Below are positions 26,582 through 37,700 of a DNA stretch of 64,000 nucleotides, piece by piece. The DNA is from Chitinophaga filiformis (GTDB lineage: Bacteria; Bacteroidota; Bacteroidia; Chitinophagales; Chitinophagaceae): contig NZ_FNBN01000003.1 of the NCBI RefSeq assembly GCF_900102545.1, forward strand, positions 487,461 through 551,460, in the 5' to 3' direction. The notes below the pieces were generated by a model, which worked only from the letters and a program-made list of their open reading frames with translations, did not search any database and was not told the DNA's origin. Numbering within the stretch: the first letter of the stretch is position 1; each line of letters starts with the position of its first letter. Made by a program: the position numbers and the translations under genes.

Positions 26582-28711
26582 ATGAAAACACGTACACTCA
26601 GACATCCTATCTTTACTTTTTTGTATTTATTTATGATAACAGGACCAGCAATGGCGCAACAACAGAACGGAATTATTTATCCGCAGACCAATAAAACAGA
26701 CGTTACAGACAACTACCATGGTACCATCGTTGCCGATCCGTATCGCTGGCTGGAAGATGATAACAGTCCCGAAACCAAAGCGTGGGTAAAGGCAGAGAAC
26801 GCCGTTACCAACGATTATCTTAATAAGATTCCCTTTCACGGAGCTATTAAGAAGCGGCTTGAAGAGCTGTGGAACTACCCGAAGGTAGGCACTCCATTTA
26901 AAAAAGGAGAGTATTACTATTTTTTTAAGAATGATGGATTGCAGAATCAGGCCGTGCTGTACCGCCGGAAATCCCTGACAGGTACGCCTGAGGTTTTCAT
27001 TGATCCTAACAAGTTCTCAGAAACAGGTACTGTAGCATTGGGTAGCATCTCCTTTTCAAAGGACGCGAAATATATGGCCTACCAGATTGCCAAGGCAGGT
27101 TCTGACTGGCAACAGGCCTTTATAATGGATGTGGAAAGCAAACAACTGCTGAAAGACTCGATCGACTGGATCAAGTTCAGTGGCATCTCCTGGAGGAAGG
27201 ATGGCTTTTACTACAGTCGGTACGACAAGCCCACAGAAGAGAGCAAACTATCCAAAAAGAACGAATTCCATAAAGTATACTTCCATCGCCTGGGCACTTC
27301 CCAGGATCAGGATGAGCTGATCTACCAGGATAAGGAACATCCGCTGCGCACCCTTGGTATAGATGTTACAGAAGATGAACGCTTCCTGATCCTGCATGAA
27401 TCTGAAGGTACTTCCGGCAACCAGCTATCCTACTGGGACCTGCAGGACCCTAACCAGAAAGAATTCAGGTTGCTGGTAAAAGGCTTCGAGTTCGAACCCA
27501 ATGTGATCGACAATGACGGCGATAAACTGCTGATCATTACCAATGAGGGAGCGCCAAACTATAAGGTCGAGCTTGTAGATCCGAAGAATCCTTCCAGTCG
27601 TAAGCTCATCATACCTGAACAAAAAGAAGTATTGCAGGGAGTGAGCACTGGTGGCAAAAGACTATTCGCTACCTATCTGAAAGACGCCTCTTCAAGGGTA
27701 GCCCAATATGCTTATGATGGTAAGCTTGACTGGCAGATCGCCCTTCCGGGTATTGGTACTGCCGGTGGTTTTTCGGCGACTGCTGTGGATAAGGAGTTAT
27801 TCTATTCCTTTACATCCTTTGTAGCGCCGGCAACTATATATAGATATGACATTGCCACGGGTAAGTCAAGCCTCTACATTAAAACAGAAGTAAAGTTCCG
27901 CCAGGAGGATTATGAGACCAAACAGCTTTTCTTTACCAGCAAGGACGGTACAAAAGTGCCTGTGTTCCTGTCTTATAAGAAAGGTATTAAGCTGAACGGT
28001 CAGAATCCCGTACTGCTCTACGGTTATGGTGGTTTCAATATCCCTATGACACCTGGGTTCAGCGTTTCCAATCTCTTCTTCATGGAGCAGGGGGGGATTT
28101 ACGCTGTAGTGTCTTTGAGGGGAGGAAATGAATATGGTGAAGCATGGCACAAGGCGGGTATGCTGGAGAAAAAACAGAATGTATTTGATGATTTCATCTC
28201 GGCTGCAGAGTTCCTGGTAAAGTCTAAATATACCAGTCCTTCGAAACTGGCTATCCGTGGAGGCTCCAATGGCGGATTGCTGGTGGGTGCATGTATGACA
28301 CAGCGCCCTGACCTGTTCAAGGTGGCATTGCCTGCAGTGGGAGTGATGGATATGCTGCGTTTCCAGAACTTTACCATTGGCTGGGCATGGGTAACCGAGT
28401 TTGGTACAAGCGCTAAAGCGGATCAATTCCCTTATCTGTACAAGTACTCTCCGCTGCATAACCTGAAAGCGGGTACGCAGTATCCGGCTACGCTGATCAC
28501 AACCGCAGATCATGATGACCGCGTGGTACCGGCACACTCGTTTAAATTTGCCGCTGCTCTGCAGGCGGCTAATGCCGGTACTAACCCAACGCTTATACGT
28601 ATAGAAACGCAGGCAGGCCATGGCGCTGGTAAACCGACTTCCAAGCTGATCGACGAATCAGCCGATGTATGGGCGTTTACCATGTATAACCTGGGTATGA
28701 GCTTTAAATAA
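26582..28711 (+). CDS. Prolyl oligopeptidase (S9A)
   Basis: A 709-residue serine peptidase with a signal peptide (ending near GPAMAQQ), so it acts in the periplasm or outside. An N-terminal DNYHGTIVADPYRWLEDDN motif and a seven-blade propeller precede the alpha/beta hydrolase domain. The catalytic triad is Ser562 in RGGSNGGLL, Asp in DHDDRV (643-648) and His680 in QAGHG. It cleaves after proline in short peptides. It stands alone, followed by a terminator. Confidence 0.95.
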   Translation: MKTRTLRHPIFTFLYLFMITGPAMAQQQNGIIYPQTNKTDVTDNYHGTIVADPYRWLEDDNSPETKAWVKAENAVTNDYLNKIPFHGAIKKRLEELWNYPKVGTPFKKGEYYYFFKNDGLQNQAVLYRRKSLTGTPEVFIDPNKFSETGTVALGSISFSKDAKYMAYQIAKAGSDWQQAFIMDVESKQLLKDSIDWIKFSGISWRKDGFYYSRYDKPTEESKLSKKNEFHKVYFHRLGTSQDQDELIYQDKEHPLRTLGIDVTEDERFLILHESEGTSGNQLSYWDLQDPNQKEFRLLVKGFEFEPNVIDNDGDKLLIITNEGAPNYKVELVDPKNPSSRKLIIPEQKEVLQGVSTGGKRLFATYLKDASSRVAQYAYDGKLDWQIALPGIGTAGGFSATAVDKELFYSFTSFVAPATIYRYDIATGKSSLYIKTEVKFRQEDYETKQLFFTSKDGTKVPVFLSYKKGIKLNGQNPVLLYGYGGFNIPMTPGFSVSNLFFMEQGGIYAVVSLRGGNEYGEAWHKAGMLEKKQNVFDDFISAAEFLVKSKYTSPSKLAIRGGSNGGLLVGACMTQRPDLFKVALPAVGVMDMLRFQNFTIGWAWVTEFGTSAKADQFPYLYKYSPLHNLKAGTQYPATLITTADHDDRVVPAHSFKFAAALQAANAGTNPTLIRIETQAGHGAGKPTSKLIDESADVWAFTMYNLGMSFK

Positions 28712-28730
28712 ATATAGACTAATTAACGTC

Positions 28731-28764
28731 AAAGGCCGTATCACACCGATACGGCCTTTTTTTT
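28731..28764 (+). terminator. terminator of the prolyl oligopeptidase gene
   Basis: AAAGGCCGTATC pairs with GATACGGCCTTT around ACACC, followed by a T-run. Confidence 0.88.
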
Positions 28765-28977
28765 CAGTTCACTTACTGGCTGAAGCCTTGATCAATCGTA
28801 ATTTAGGATGACCCTGACTCCTTGTATGTAGTTCTTACCTCATTATAGTGCCATCTTTTACTAACGGTACAGGTGCCTGGAAACGCAGATACGGTTTTCC
28901 CGAATGCTTTTCTATACAGCACTTATATGAGTATTTTTAATAATTTTACGTCAATTCTAAACCAAGAATTCCTATAC

Positions 28978-30282
28978 ATGAGACACTTATACCTATCTGC
29001 TTTAACAGTAGCCATGCTGTTAGCGGCCGCCTGCAGTAAAGACGGCGATTCTGGAACTCCAACGCCCCAACCGGCCCCTGACAAAACCCAGGTTTCCTTT
29101 AACTATAACCAGATCGGAGCATTTGAGCTTTCCACAATGCCTACTGGACCAGGCATTTATGCAAAAGTCAGCAATGGCGTATCCGGCAGGGCATTTACTT
29201 ATGAACTGGCCGGCAGCAATGGCCTGAAAAAAGCAACAGATACATTGGTGAAAGGCAGTGGTAAGCTGGATGCAAGTGGTGGCGCAACACTCCAATTAAA
29301 TGGATTAATGCATTACCGTGATGGTGAAATGACCCTGAAGGTAACATTTAGTGGCCCTGATACAACAATACAGGCAAAAACCGAAAAGGCCGAATACAAG
29401 ATCAGAGACTACCGTGATTTCATCAACATGTTTACCATCCGTAATCCTGATGTATCAGATCATTATGTGCAGGTACAGGATTTCGCTTTCCCGGATACGC
29501 TGTTCAACAGGGCTCCTTGCTTTCGCAGCCTGAAGGGCAGTTATGACGGACAGGGACACAAGATCACAAACCTGAAGATCAACGCGCCTCATAAAGAAAA
29601 CGAGGCTTCATACATAGGCTTGTTCTCCTATGCAGACAGTGGCAGCATAATAAAGAATATCAGGCTCGAAATTGCTCCCGAGGGCCTTGTGGGCTTGGAG
29701 GGACAATTTGGAGGTATAGTAGGTTTTTCCTGGAAAGCAAATATTATTGCTTGTTCGGTGAAAGGTAATATTCTGGCAGGAATGGAAGCATCTTCATACG
29801 CAGGTGGCATTTCCGGATTCAACTACAGGACCAATATGACAGGTTGTTCTTTCCGTGGACATCTGAAAGCAAGTAACGTAGGGGGCCTGATGGGCAGTTT
29901 CGGAGAGTGCAACATCAACATGAGTTACTCTTATTTCTCCTTCGAAGCCTATGGTGCTGGCGGACTCGCCGGTGTGCCTGGAGGAGATGGTCATATATCC
30001 AACAGCTATGCTATTGCACATGATTACAACGCGGATGTCTCCCGGTTCCGTGCCGTGGGGCCAACGTCAACCAACAGCACTTCTGTTATCACCAATTGTT
30101 TCGCAATGGCAGGTACCCCTGAACCGGGCGTAAGAATGGCCACCACTATCTCAGAACTCGGTCTGCAGGCAGGTACGCTGGAAGTAGCAGAATGGCCGGC
30201 CGGTATCACCGCTCCGGCAGATAAACGACCATTCAAATTAGACACAGATCTTGACCATCCATTAAAATTATGGTGGGAATAA
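28978..30282 (+). CDS. GLUG-like beta-helix lipoprotein
   Basis: A 434-residue surface lipoprotein. The ATG at 28978 is preferred because it gives a clean lipoprotein signal (LTVAMLLAAACSKDG, Cys at about residue 18); an upstream start at 28873 would bury it. After a Pro-rich stalk and a beta domain comes a repeat region (about 180-350) of short beta rungs, for example YIGLFSYADSGSIIKNIRLE and GGIVGFSWKANIIACSVKG. These resemble GLUG motifs of adhesins and surface proteins. The partner or substrate is unknown. It is followed by a perfect palindromic terminator. Confidence 0.75.
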   Translation: MRHLYLSALTVAMLLAAACSKDGDSGTPTPQPAPDKTQVSFNYNQIGAFELSTMPTGPGIYAKVSNGVSGRAFTYELAGSNGLKKATDTLVKGSGKLDASGGATLQLNGLMHYRDGEMTLKVTFSGPDTTIQAKTEKAEYKIRDYRDFINMFTIRNPDVSDHYVQVQDFAFPDTLFNRAPCFRSLKGSYDGQGHKITNLKINAPHKENEASYIGLFSYADSGSIIKNIRLEIAPEGLVGLEGQFGGIVGFSWKANIIACSVKGNILAGMEASSYAGGISGFNYRTNMTGCSFRGHLKASNVGGLMGSFGECNINMSYSYFSFEAYGAGGLAGVPGGDGHISNSYAIAHDYNADVSRFRAVGPTSTNSTSVITNCFAMAGTPEPGVRMATTISELGLQAGTLEVAEWPAGITAPADKRPFKLDTDLDHPLKLWWE

Positions 30283-30312
30283 GACTTCTGCTTATCTGAG
30301 CCATCGATAGTC

Positions 30313-30350
30313 AAAAAATAAGGCTGACCAGCTGGTCAGCCTTATTTTTT
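30313..30350. terminator. 38-bp perfectly palindromic bidirectional terminator
   Basis: A poly-A, TAAGGCTGACCAG|CTGGTCAGCCTTA, poly-T sequence without any loop mismatch. It ends the lipoprotein gene. The rest of the gap to 30593 shows no gene. Confidence 0.9.
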
Positions 30351-30593
30351 GCCAGAGAGCGTTAGCAAATATCGTATGTCCGTGTAAGCGATCTTCATGT
30401 TTTGAGCTGATTTATATGCTTTCCGGGCTCTCGGACCTGCAGTCCATGCTGTATGCAGCCTTCCTGTCTGGCTGCAATTACCTCCACTTCAGCGTCCCGT
30501 CATTGCAGATAGGAAAGGATAAACCCATTGTTCCGCTGTAATTGATAATTCGGAATTGAAACTGAATTCGTAATTTTAGTAAAAGGCATAGAA

Positions 30594-31487
30594 ATGAAGG
30601 TATTAATCACAGGAAGCAATGGATTATTGGGCCAGCACCTTATTCCAGTTTTTTTGGAGGATGGCCGGTATCAGGTAATAGCCAGCGGAAGAGGCCCTAA
30701 CCGCCTGCCCATGCAGACGGGATATACCTACGAAGCTACCAATCTGCGGGATGCCACCAGTGTGCGGCACCTGCTGGAAAAGCACCAGCCGGATATACTC
30801 ATCCACGCTGCTGCTATGACACAGGTAGATGACTGTGAACGTAATAAAGACCTCTGCTGGGATACCAATGTAGCTGCAACGCGTTATTTACTGCAGGCTG
30901 CCGAAAAGACCAACACCTTCTTCATATTCCTGTCTACCGACTTTGTATTTGACGGTTTACAGGGGCCCTATGCAGAAGAGGATGCAGTCAACCCCATCAG
31001 CTATTATGGTTCCAGCAAGGTGGCGGCAGAAAGTATGGTCCGTAACAGTAAACTTCCGTGGGCTATCGTACGTACAGTACTGGTATACGGTGTAGCGGCC
31101 GACCCCAAACGCAGCAATATTATCACCTGGGTAAAGAGTAACCTGGAGCAGGGTAAGAAACTGAAGGTCGTGGATGACCAATGGCGTACCCCAACGCTTG
31201 TACAGGATCTTGCGATAGGATGCAAACTGGTAGCAGATAAAAAAGCCACCGGTATATTCCATATCTCAGGCAAGGAAACACTGACCCCTTATCAGATGGC
31301 AGTACAAACTGCCGGTTATTTTAAACTGAACACACAGCTTCTTGAAAAGGTAGACGCCAAAAGCTTTACACAGCCTGCGAAACGCCCCGCTAAAACAGGT
31401 TTTGTTATAGACAAGGCCGTGAAAGAGCTGGGTTTTGCTCCCCATAGTTTTGAAGAAGGGCTGGAGATCGTTGCAAAAGAGATCTAG
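30594..31487 (+). CDS. RmlD-like dTDP-4-dehydrorhamnose reductase / SDR family protein
   Basis: A 297-residue extended short-chain dehydrogenase. The NAD(P)-binding motif GSNGLLGQHL is at 7-16, FIFLSTDFVFDG carries the catalytic Ser/Thr, and the YxxxK pair is in SYYGSSKVAAES. RmlD reduces dTDP-4-keto-rhamnose to dTDP-rhamnose. No other rml genes are near, so the substrate may be another nucleotide sugar. It stands alone on the + strand. Confidence 0.82.
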   Translation: MKVLITGSNGLLGQHLIPVFLEDGRYQVIASGRGPNRLPMQTGYTYEATNLRDATSVRHLLEKHQPDILIHAAAMTQVDDCERNKDLCWDTNVAATRYLLQAAEKTNTFFIFLSTDFVFDGLQGPYAEEDAVNPISYYGSSKVAAESMVRNSKLPWAIVRTVLVYGVAADPKRSNIITWVKSNLEQGKKLKVVDDQWRTPTLVQDLAIGCKLVADKKATGIFHISGKETLTPYQMAVQTAGYFKLNTQLLEKVDAKSFTQPAKRPAKTGFVIDKAVKELGFAPHSFEEGLEIVAKEI

Positions 31488-31754
31488 TGTATCTATAGCT
31501 CCAGGTACACGTTTTCCCCAATGTAATTCAGGATCAGAGCTGACTGTAGTTTTCATGAAGAGACAGATTGTCTCAGGGAGGCCTATTGCCTGTTGTCAAG
31601 GGGAATTTTCTATTGTCCCACGGGATGGCTGTGGTTGAAGGCAGGTTCCTTCTCAGGGATGTTTATTCCACTGGATGGTGTCTTTCTGGTATCAGTAAGT
31701 GACCTTTCTCATTGTTGTGAGATACTTTGATGAAAGATAGGACAGGCGTAAAAG

Positions 31755-31798
31755 AGGCGGGGTAGCACTTTCGCCATTCCGGAAATGCTACCCCGCCT
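31755..31798. terminator. hairpin between convergent genes
   Basis: Arms AGGCGGGGTAGCA (31755-31767) and TGCTACCCCGCCT (31786-31798) form a perfect 13-bp stem with an 18-nt loop. It lies between the RmlD-like and HU-CCDC81 genes. The rest of the 332-bp gap shows nothing else. Confidence 0.65.
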
Positions 31799-31819
31799 GT
31801 TATAATGTATAGATCACTT

Positions 31820-32921
31820 TCAGGGCTTAGTCAGCTCCAAAAAGACTTTAATTTTAGGTGTATACTTCTTTGTCATAGAATCTTTCATAGTGGTAGTATC
31901 TGCTGCCGGCGTCCGGAAGTGCTCGCCCAGCATGAATGACGATGAATCCCGGTTAGCTCTCAGCACCACTGGCTGCCCCCCAGCCTTTCTGCTTTTTGTA
32001 CATACTTTCTCCAGCTTTTCTTGTTGGAAATACCTGAAAAATAATGTCATATTCCAACATCGCTGGCGTAGCTGGTGCAGCCGCAGCTGCCTGAGAGTTA
32101 CTATCCGCTGTTTGCGCCGCAGGTACCGGTGTCGCTTCAACAGGAGCGGGATTCTGGACGCTCTCTGCTCTTGTGATCTCTGGCCTGTTCTTATTAACAG
32201 AATACCATACAATAACGGCTGTTGCGACAGACGCTATCGGGATAGCAATCCACAGCCAGCGTAGTTTGGAAGGTATTTCCCTGGTGTATCCCTCATATTC
32301 GTAATCCTCCGTTGCAGTAGGAGCAGCTGTTGCTCCTGTTGCCAGCGGCGGTTTAACGCCCTCATTGGAAGGTGTTGCTGGTGGAACCGGTGGCGTTGAT
32401 GGGGTAGAAGAGGAAGAAGAAGAAGATGATGATGATGATGACGATGACGCCGTCAGGTGATCCACCACCTGCTTATTCACTACTTCCTTCGTACCTACAG
32501 TTACCTTATGGCTGGCATCCTGCCTGATCACAGGGCTGACATGCAGTACGTCCCTGGTAATGGCGGGTGGTTCCTGTTCAAAAGAGATCCTGCCCACCGT
32601 GTTGGCGTGCAATTTTCCTACACCGGGTATTACAACCGGCTCACCCTTTTTCAGGAGCTGTTTGAAATCATCTATATACTTCTCCATCTTGAGCTGCGCG
32701 ATGGCAGGCACCAGCAGCTCTTTCTGGGAGATCCATTCCACCAGACCTCCGTCGTTTGTCAATGTTTCCTCAAATGTGATGATCTCTCCCGGAGGGGATA
32801 TTGTTTTATTGGTAACATCGTAACGTGCCGGGGTATGCGTCAGTTTAAACACGCCTAGTTGGGGCAGACAGCAGGTGTGCTGTCTGAACAAAATTTCCTG
32901 TATGTATTGCTGTAGTACCAA
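31820..32921 (-). pseudogene. HU-CCDC81/SPOR-like membrane protein with a single-base frameshift
   Basis: The N-terminal 130 residues resemble the HU-CCDC81 fold of Bacteroidota division/envelope proteins (QYIQEILFRQHTCCLPQLG, then PVVIPGVGKLH). A linker of about 14 serines follows, then an inner-membrane helix (WIAIPIASVATAVIVWYS) and a Pro/Ala periplasmic linker. The end is a SPOR-like domain, as in peptidoglycan-binding proteins. The frame breaks at a run of six G (31976-31981 on +), where removing one base joins KGWG to QPVVLRANRD and restores the C-terminus to 31820. As read, the protein stops 14 residues or so after the shift (31953). It could be a sequencing error, a decayed gene or a switch. 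Confidence 0.7.
32406..32447 (-). repeat. in-frame trinucleotide repeat encoding polyserine
   Basis: Fourteen serine codons in a row, as TCA/TCG then TCT/TCC repeats, lie in the linker before the membrane helix of the HU-CCDC81 type protein. Confidence 0.85.
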
Positions 32922-32976
32922 TTACGTAGATATTCCTATTTATTATAAAATGACTCTCTCGAACGGAATCAGGAGC

Positions 32977-33023
32977 TAAGGATCAGGAATGGGGCAATAT
33001 ATTATCTTAATTCCTGATCCTTA
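32977..33023. repeat. dispersed AGGAAT/ATTCCT inverted repeat, copy 1
   Basis: Left arm TAAGGATCAGGAAT (32977-32990) and right arm ATTCCTGATCCTTA (33010-33023) are perfectly complementary. Related elements lie at 58719 and 60348, also between minus-strand genes. Confidence 0.75.
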
Positions 33024-33053
33024 ATCCTTGATTATGACTGCAATTTTACGATT

Positions 33054-34703
33054 TTAAAATTTAATCATCACACCTCCCAGTACATTCAGACCGTAGGTGG
33101 GGTATCCATACCAGCGCTGGTATTTGGAATTAAACAGGTTATTGGCATTCACCCAGATGTTGAAATTCTTACCAATATCGTAGTTCGCACCGGCGCTCAG
33201 GTCCCATTTACCCTTGGTTTTGTTGAAATCCTGCGTTGCAAATACCTGGTAATAAGTACCGCCCAGGTAGTACAGGTTCGCATTCAGGTGCAGCTTTTTA
33301 GCAAGGGTATACTGCGCAAAAGCGTCTGCCTGGAAAGGGATCAGGCCCCATGGCTTGATCTCAGTCTTCTGTTTGTTATAGTTGAACCAGTCGAACGCTA
33401 ATCTCATCTGGAACTTTTCTTCCTGTATATAACCTACTTCTGCATGCAGGTTAAAGGCTTTCAGCTCCTCCTCGTTTTTGGTGTAGAAGGTTTTACCGTC
33501 AATGCTGTCATTAACGAACAGCGGCATGTTATGCCAGGTAACAGCGGCAAACTTGGTATTGTAGTTAAAGTGACTGCCGATCGTTCCTTTGATACCAGTG
33601 TACTTCTCTTCCACTCTTGTATTCAGAATACCTTCGCCGTAGCTGCCAATGAACGGATTCTGGTTAGCCAGGTTGCGGTAACTGTTCTTGTTCACGTAAG
33701 AGATCCATCCACTGCTCAGGATCACTTTCTTATAGATAATGTGCGACTCGTTCACGATGTCTGGCAGCAGGTAGAACTTACTGTTGGTCCAGGTAGGGTT
33801 CACACCTGCATGTAATACAAAGCGTGGCTTGATGATCTCCAGTGCCGGGTGAATGGCTACTACGTTGTTATTGATCTGCTCATGATCGTCTTCTTTGAAG
33901 GAAGATAGGTCAAAGATACCCTCAGCTCTCAGGTAGATATCCTCAAACAACTGCTTGGACACCGGAACCTTCAGGATAGCGGTAGGCTCTTTACGTTTAT
34001 AGGAATCGCTGAAGTAGATGAACTTAGCGGAAGGCTCGAATTTAAACGCCCAGTCATTCAGTGTTCTGTTCTTTACACCCACTTGTGCAGTGAACTGGTT
34101 GAATGTTTGTCTGATGTCGTTTTTAGCAAATTCCAGCGTTGCATGATCATATCCGTAATAATGTACCTGGTTGCGATCATAACCAACGCTGCCGTTTACT
34201 TCCCAGAGAGGAGTAAAGTAGGTACCTGAACCGAGTATATTAAGCGCGCTGTAGTCCTGGTTTTTGATATCCCCTTTGGAGCCTGTATAGTTCACATACA
34301 ATCCGAAGTTATATTTTTCCTGCCTGCCGGTACCGAAACCTGCCTGTACCAGCGGCGTACTGAGATTACCATAACCTACCTTAATAAAGTTGTTCTGTAA
34401 CTGGCTCAGTGAATCCTTACCCAGCGCCAGTGGTTTAAGGGGAATGGGCTGATACATGAAATAAAGGTTCAGGGCCGGTACCTGGTATTGCAAACGCGGA
34501 CGGGTAGTATCAAAACCGGGCAGGGACGCTGTCAGGTTCAGTTTGGCCGCATCCCGCAGTTTTGGGCGGTAATTGGAAATGATATCGATCGTTTCCTCTT
34601 TCAGGTTCTCCTGCGCGTATGCCTGCTGATGCATCAATATACCTGCTGCACTGCAACCTGCTACTGCCAGGAACCGGTGAATATGTTTGATATAAGCGTT
34701 CAT
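33054..34703 (-). CDS. TonB-receptor-like outer-membrane beta-barrel protein
   Basis: A 549-residue exported protein (signal peptide ending near QAYAQEN). It lacks a TonB plug and carboxypeptidase domain; instead the mature part begins with EETIDIISNYRPKLRDAAKL and continues as amphipathic beta strands ending in NVLGGVMIKF. It is probably an outer-membrane barrel of the group annotated as TonB-dependent receptor-like proteins. It lies 17 bp after the large TPR gene, and the two probably act together. Its function is unknown. Confidence 0.72.
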   Translation of the reverse strand: MNAYIKHIHRFLAVAGCSAAGILMHQQAYAQENLKEETIDIISNYRPKLRDAAKLNLTASLPGFDTTRPRLQYQVPALNLYFMYQPIPLKPLALGKDSLSQLQNNFIKVGYGNLSTPLVQAGFGTGRQEKYNFGLYVNYTGSKGDIKNQDYSALNILGSGTYFTPLWEVNGSVGYDRNQVHYYGYDHATLEFAKNDIRQTFNQFTAQVGVKNRTLNDWAFKFEPSAKFIYFSDSYKRKEPTAILKVPVSKQLFEDIYLRAEGIFDLSSFKEDDHEQINNNVVAIHPALEIIKPRFVLHAGVNPTWTNSKFYLLPDIVNESHIIYKKVILSSGWISYVNKNSYRNLANQNPFIGSYGEGILNTRVEEKYTGIKGTIGSHFNYNTKFAAVTWHNMPLFVNDSIDGKTFYTKNEEELKAFNLHAEVGYIQEEKFQMRLAFDWFNYNKQKTEIKPWGLIPFQADAFAQYTLAKKLHLNANLYYLGGTYYQVFATQDFNKTKGKWDLSAGANYDIGKNFNIWVNANNLFNSKYQRWYGYPTYGLNVLGGVMIKF

Positions 34704-34720
34704 GCTAACGTAATTCGGAA

Positions 34721-37700
34721 TTATTTATTGGATTTGATTTTAGAGGCAGCTTTTTCTTCTGCTTCTACTTTCGCCAGTTTGTCCTTCGCTTCCTGTTTCA
34801 GCTCAGGTATCGGACAGTTCTCTGCAATACTCTGGAAGGTAGCTTTTGCATTGAAGTAGTCTTTCTGACGGGTATATACATCACCCAGGAGGATGTAGGC
34901 TTTTGCTACCCACACTTCGTATCCCGGTGTATTCTTTATTACATCAAAACCGGCTTTCTCAGCACCTGCAAGGTCATTTTTCTGTAGCAGACAGTAAGCC
35001 AGGTTATAACGGGCTTCAGCACCTATTTCAGACTTGGTCAGCCCCGCAGCTATCTTATATTCCTTGATGGCTTCATCGTAGTTGCCCTGTTCCTGCTCCG
35101 CACGGCCCAGATACGCGTGACCAATGATCTGGTCATCAGTACTGATGTTACTGCTGGACAGCAGGATCTCAGCGTAACTGTTCACTTCATCCCAGTGTTT
35201 CAGGAAATAGTTGCTGCGCAGTAATCCGCGGGTAGCGGCGAAAGTATTCTCTTTGGTGGTCGAAAGGTCCTGCAGCTGCAGATAGTAGGTGCGGGCTTTC
35301 TCATAATTCTTTACCTGGTAGAAGTTGATGTTGGCGGCCTGTAAAGCGGCACGCTCGGCATACAGGCTATTGTTCTTTGTCAGCACAAATTCATAACCCG
35401 GCAATGCACCAGTATAATCCTTATTGTTGTAAGCACATTCTGATTTGTAGAAATTAGCCGGCAAAACGAATGCCCCGTTCGGGAATCGCTGCAGGTAGCT
35501 GTTGAAAGCGATGGTAGCGCCTGCACAGTCGCCGTTGCTGAACTTTGTTTCTGCTGCTGAATAGCTCAGTGAGTCTTCTGCAGATGCACTGATGGATTGA
35601 CCTGTAGATCTCAGCAAGGCAATATAGGCATCAGTCTTACCCTGATTTACATAGATGTCTTTTACAGCAGCCAGTGCCTCGTTTGCTTCGGGAGAGTTAG
35701 GATATTTCTCTACCACCTGGCGGTAGTAGGAGATAGCCTTGTCATCATTATCCTTGTTGAAATAGCAGAGACCCAGTTTCAGCAATGCACGCGGTGCATT
35801 AGGGCCGTTAGGTTGTTTCTGCAATACGTTTTCCAGGTAAGGGATGGCCTCGTTGTATTTCTCTTCCGCCAGGTAAGTATTGGCGATTTCCAGGTCGGCG
35901 TCATTACCGAAACCTGAAGAAGGATATTTGCTGCCCAGCTGTTTCAGGAGGGCTACCTTTTCATTCGTTTTACCCTGGATACCGAGGATGATACTTTTCT
36001 GGTAGGTCGCGTAGTCAGATCCCGCCTGATTATTGGCAATGATCTTATCGTACATCGCCATTGCCTTGCCATAATCTTTCAGCATATAATAACAATCTGC
36101 GCTACGGAGGGCAGCATCTGCGATGATACGTGATGCATTCGGACCGGTAGTACGCTGAGCTGCTTCAAAGTGCTGAAGGGCGCGGGTGTAGTCTTCTTTT
36201 TTCAGCAGACTGTAACCCATGTTATAGCTGGCTGTCTGTGCATTGGCTTCGCCGGAGGCAGGTACACCGCCGGTAAGGTAAGCGTTCAGATGACCAATGG
36301 CAGCATCTGTTTTATTCTGTCGCATAGCAATTTCCGCTTTCCAGAAATGAGCCAGCTGCGTCAGGTTCTTATCGTAAGGATTCTTTAATGAAATGTCCAG
36401 CAGGCGGTCAGCTTCTGCCAGTTGCTGGTCGTTGATCAGTTCTGTAGCGCGGCCGTAAGCTACCTTCTGATATGCTTTCAGGACTGTTGGCGACTTATCA
36501 GGCATGGCCTCGATGATGGTCAGCGCATCATTATAGTTGTTGGTGTTCAGGAACAGGTTCACCAGTATCTCACGGGCTTCTTTATTGTAAGCCGACTGCG
36601 GATAGCTGCTCACGAAGCTGGTCAGCTCTGTGATAGCGGCATCCTGATAACCCAGCTCGTAGGACAGCTTACCGTAGTTGAACTTCGAAATCTCCTGTTG
36701 CTGTGCATTGGCGCTGTTACGGGCACAGAAGGCAAATGCGTTGCGGGCATTGGCTTTCTGGTTAGTGCGCAGGTAGCAATCGCCCAGCAGGTACATGGAG
36801 TTCTGCCCCAGGGAGTCCTGCTCACTGCTCAACTGCTTGAAACCGTTGATGGCTTTATTATAGTTACCGGTCTGGTAGTAGCTGTAAGACAACTGGTAGA
36901 TATCTTCTTTCCTTACTTCCTCGGCGTTGTCCTGGAATTCCTGCAGATAAGGCAGTGCTTTCTGGTAATCTTTCCTTTCGAAATACGCCTGACCAAGTAA
37001 TTGTTTCAGTTCTGCCTCATAATAGAGCCCACCCTTTTTAAGGAGAGGTTCTGCATAACTGATTAACTGGTCCTTTTTATTCTGGAAGTAATAGATCTCT
37101 GCGATGTAATAAGGAACGATGGTGCTGTATTTAGGATCGTTCACCACACGCTGGAAGCTGGTGAGCGCCTCATTGTACTGCCGGTTGTAATAGGCGATGA
37201 AGCCATAGTAATAGTTAGCCGGCAGATAGTATTTACCGGGTACCTCCTTAATGGAACCAAACAGCGGCTGGGCCTTCTGGAAGTCTTTTACATTAAAATA
37301 GCAGTAAGCCAGTTCAAACTTTGCTTCTGCAATTTCGCTGTTGGAAAGGTTCTCGATATCGGCTTTCTCGTACAGGGGGATGGCCTCTTTCAGTTTATTC
37401 TGATGGAAGTAGTACTTCGCCAGCTGGTAGCTGACAAGCTGCTCCCTCGCACTGTTGTTATAGAAGGCCAGGAAGTCCAGCGCCAGTTTTTCCGCATTGG
37501 CCTGTCCCAGTTTCAGTGCACAAACGGTATAATAATATTGGGCGTCTGTTTTTACCAGGCTACGGCTGGTTTCCTGGAAATAGCTGATATTATCAATCGT
37601 TTGCCGGAACAATTGCATGGCCACTGCATATTTTTCCTGCTGGAAAAGTTGCTGGGCATCCTTGAAAACTTTATCCGGCTCGGTATAGACGCGCGTTTGC

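Noticed and set aside
36422-37000. 192-codon open frame opposite the TPR gene
   Set aside because: The repeat-rich TPR gene leaves long antisense frames; the sequence has no recognisable features.
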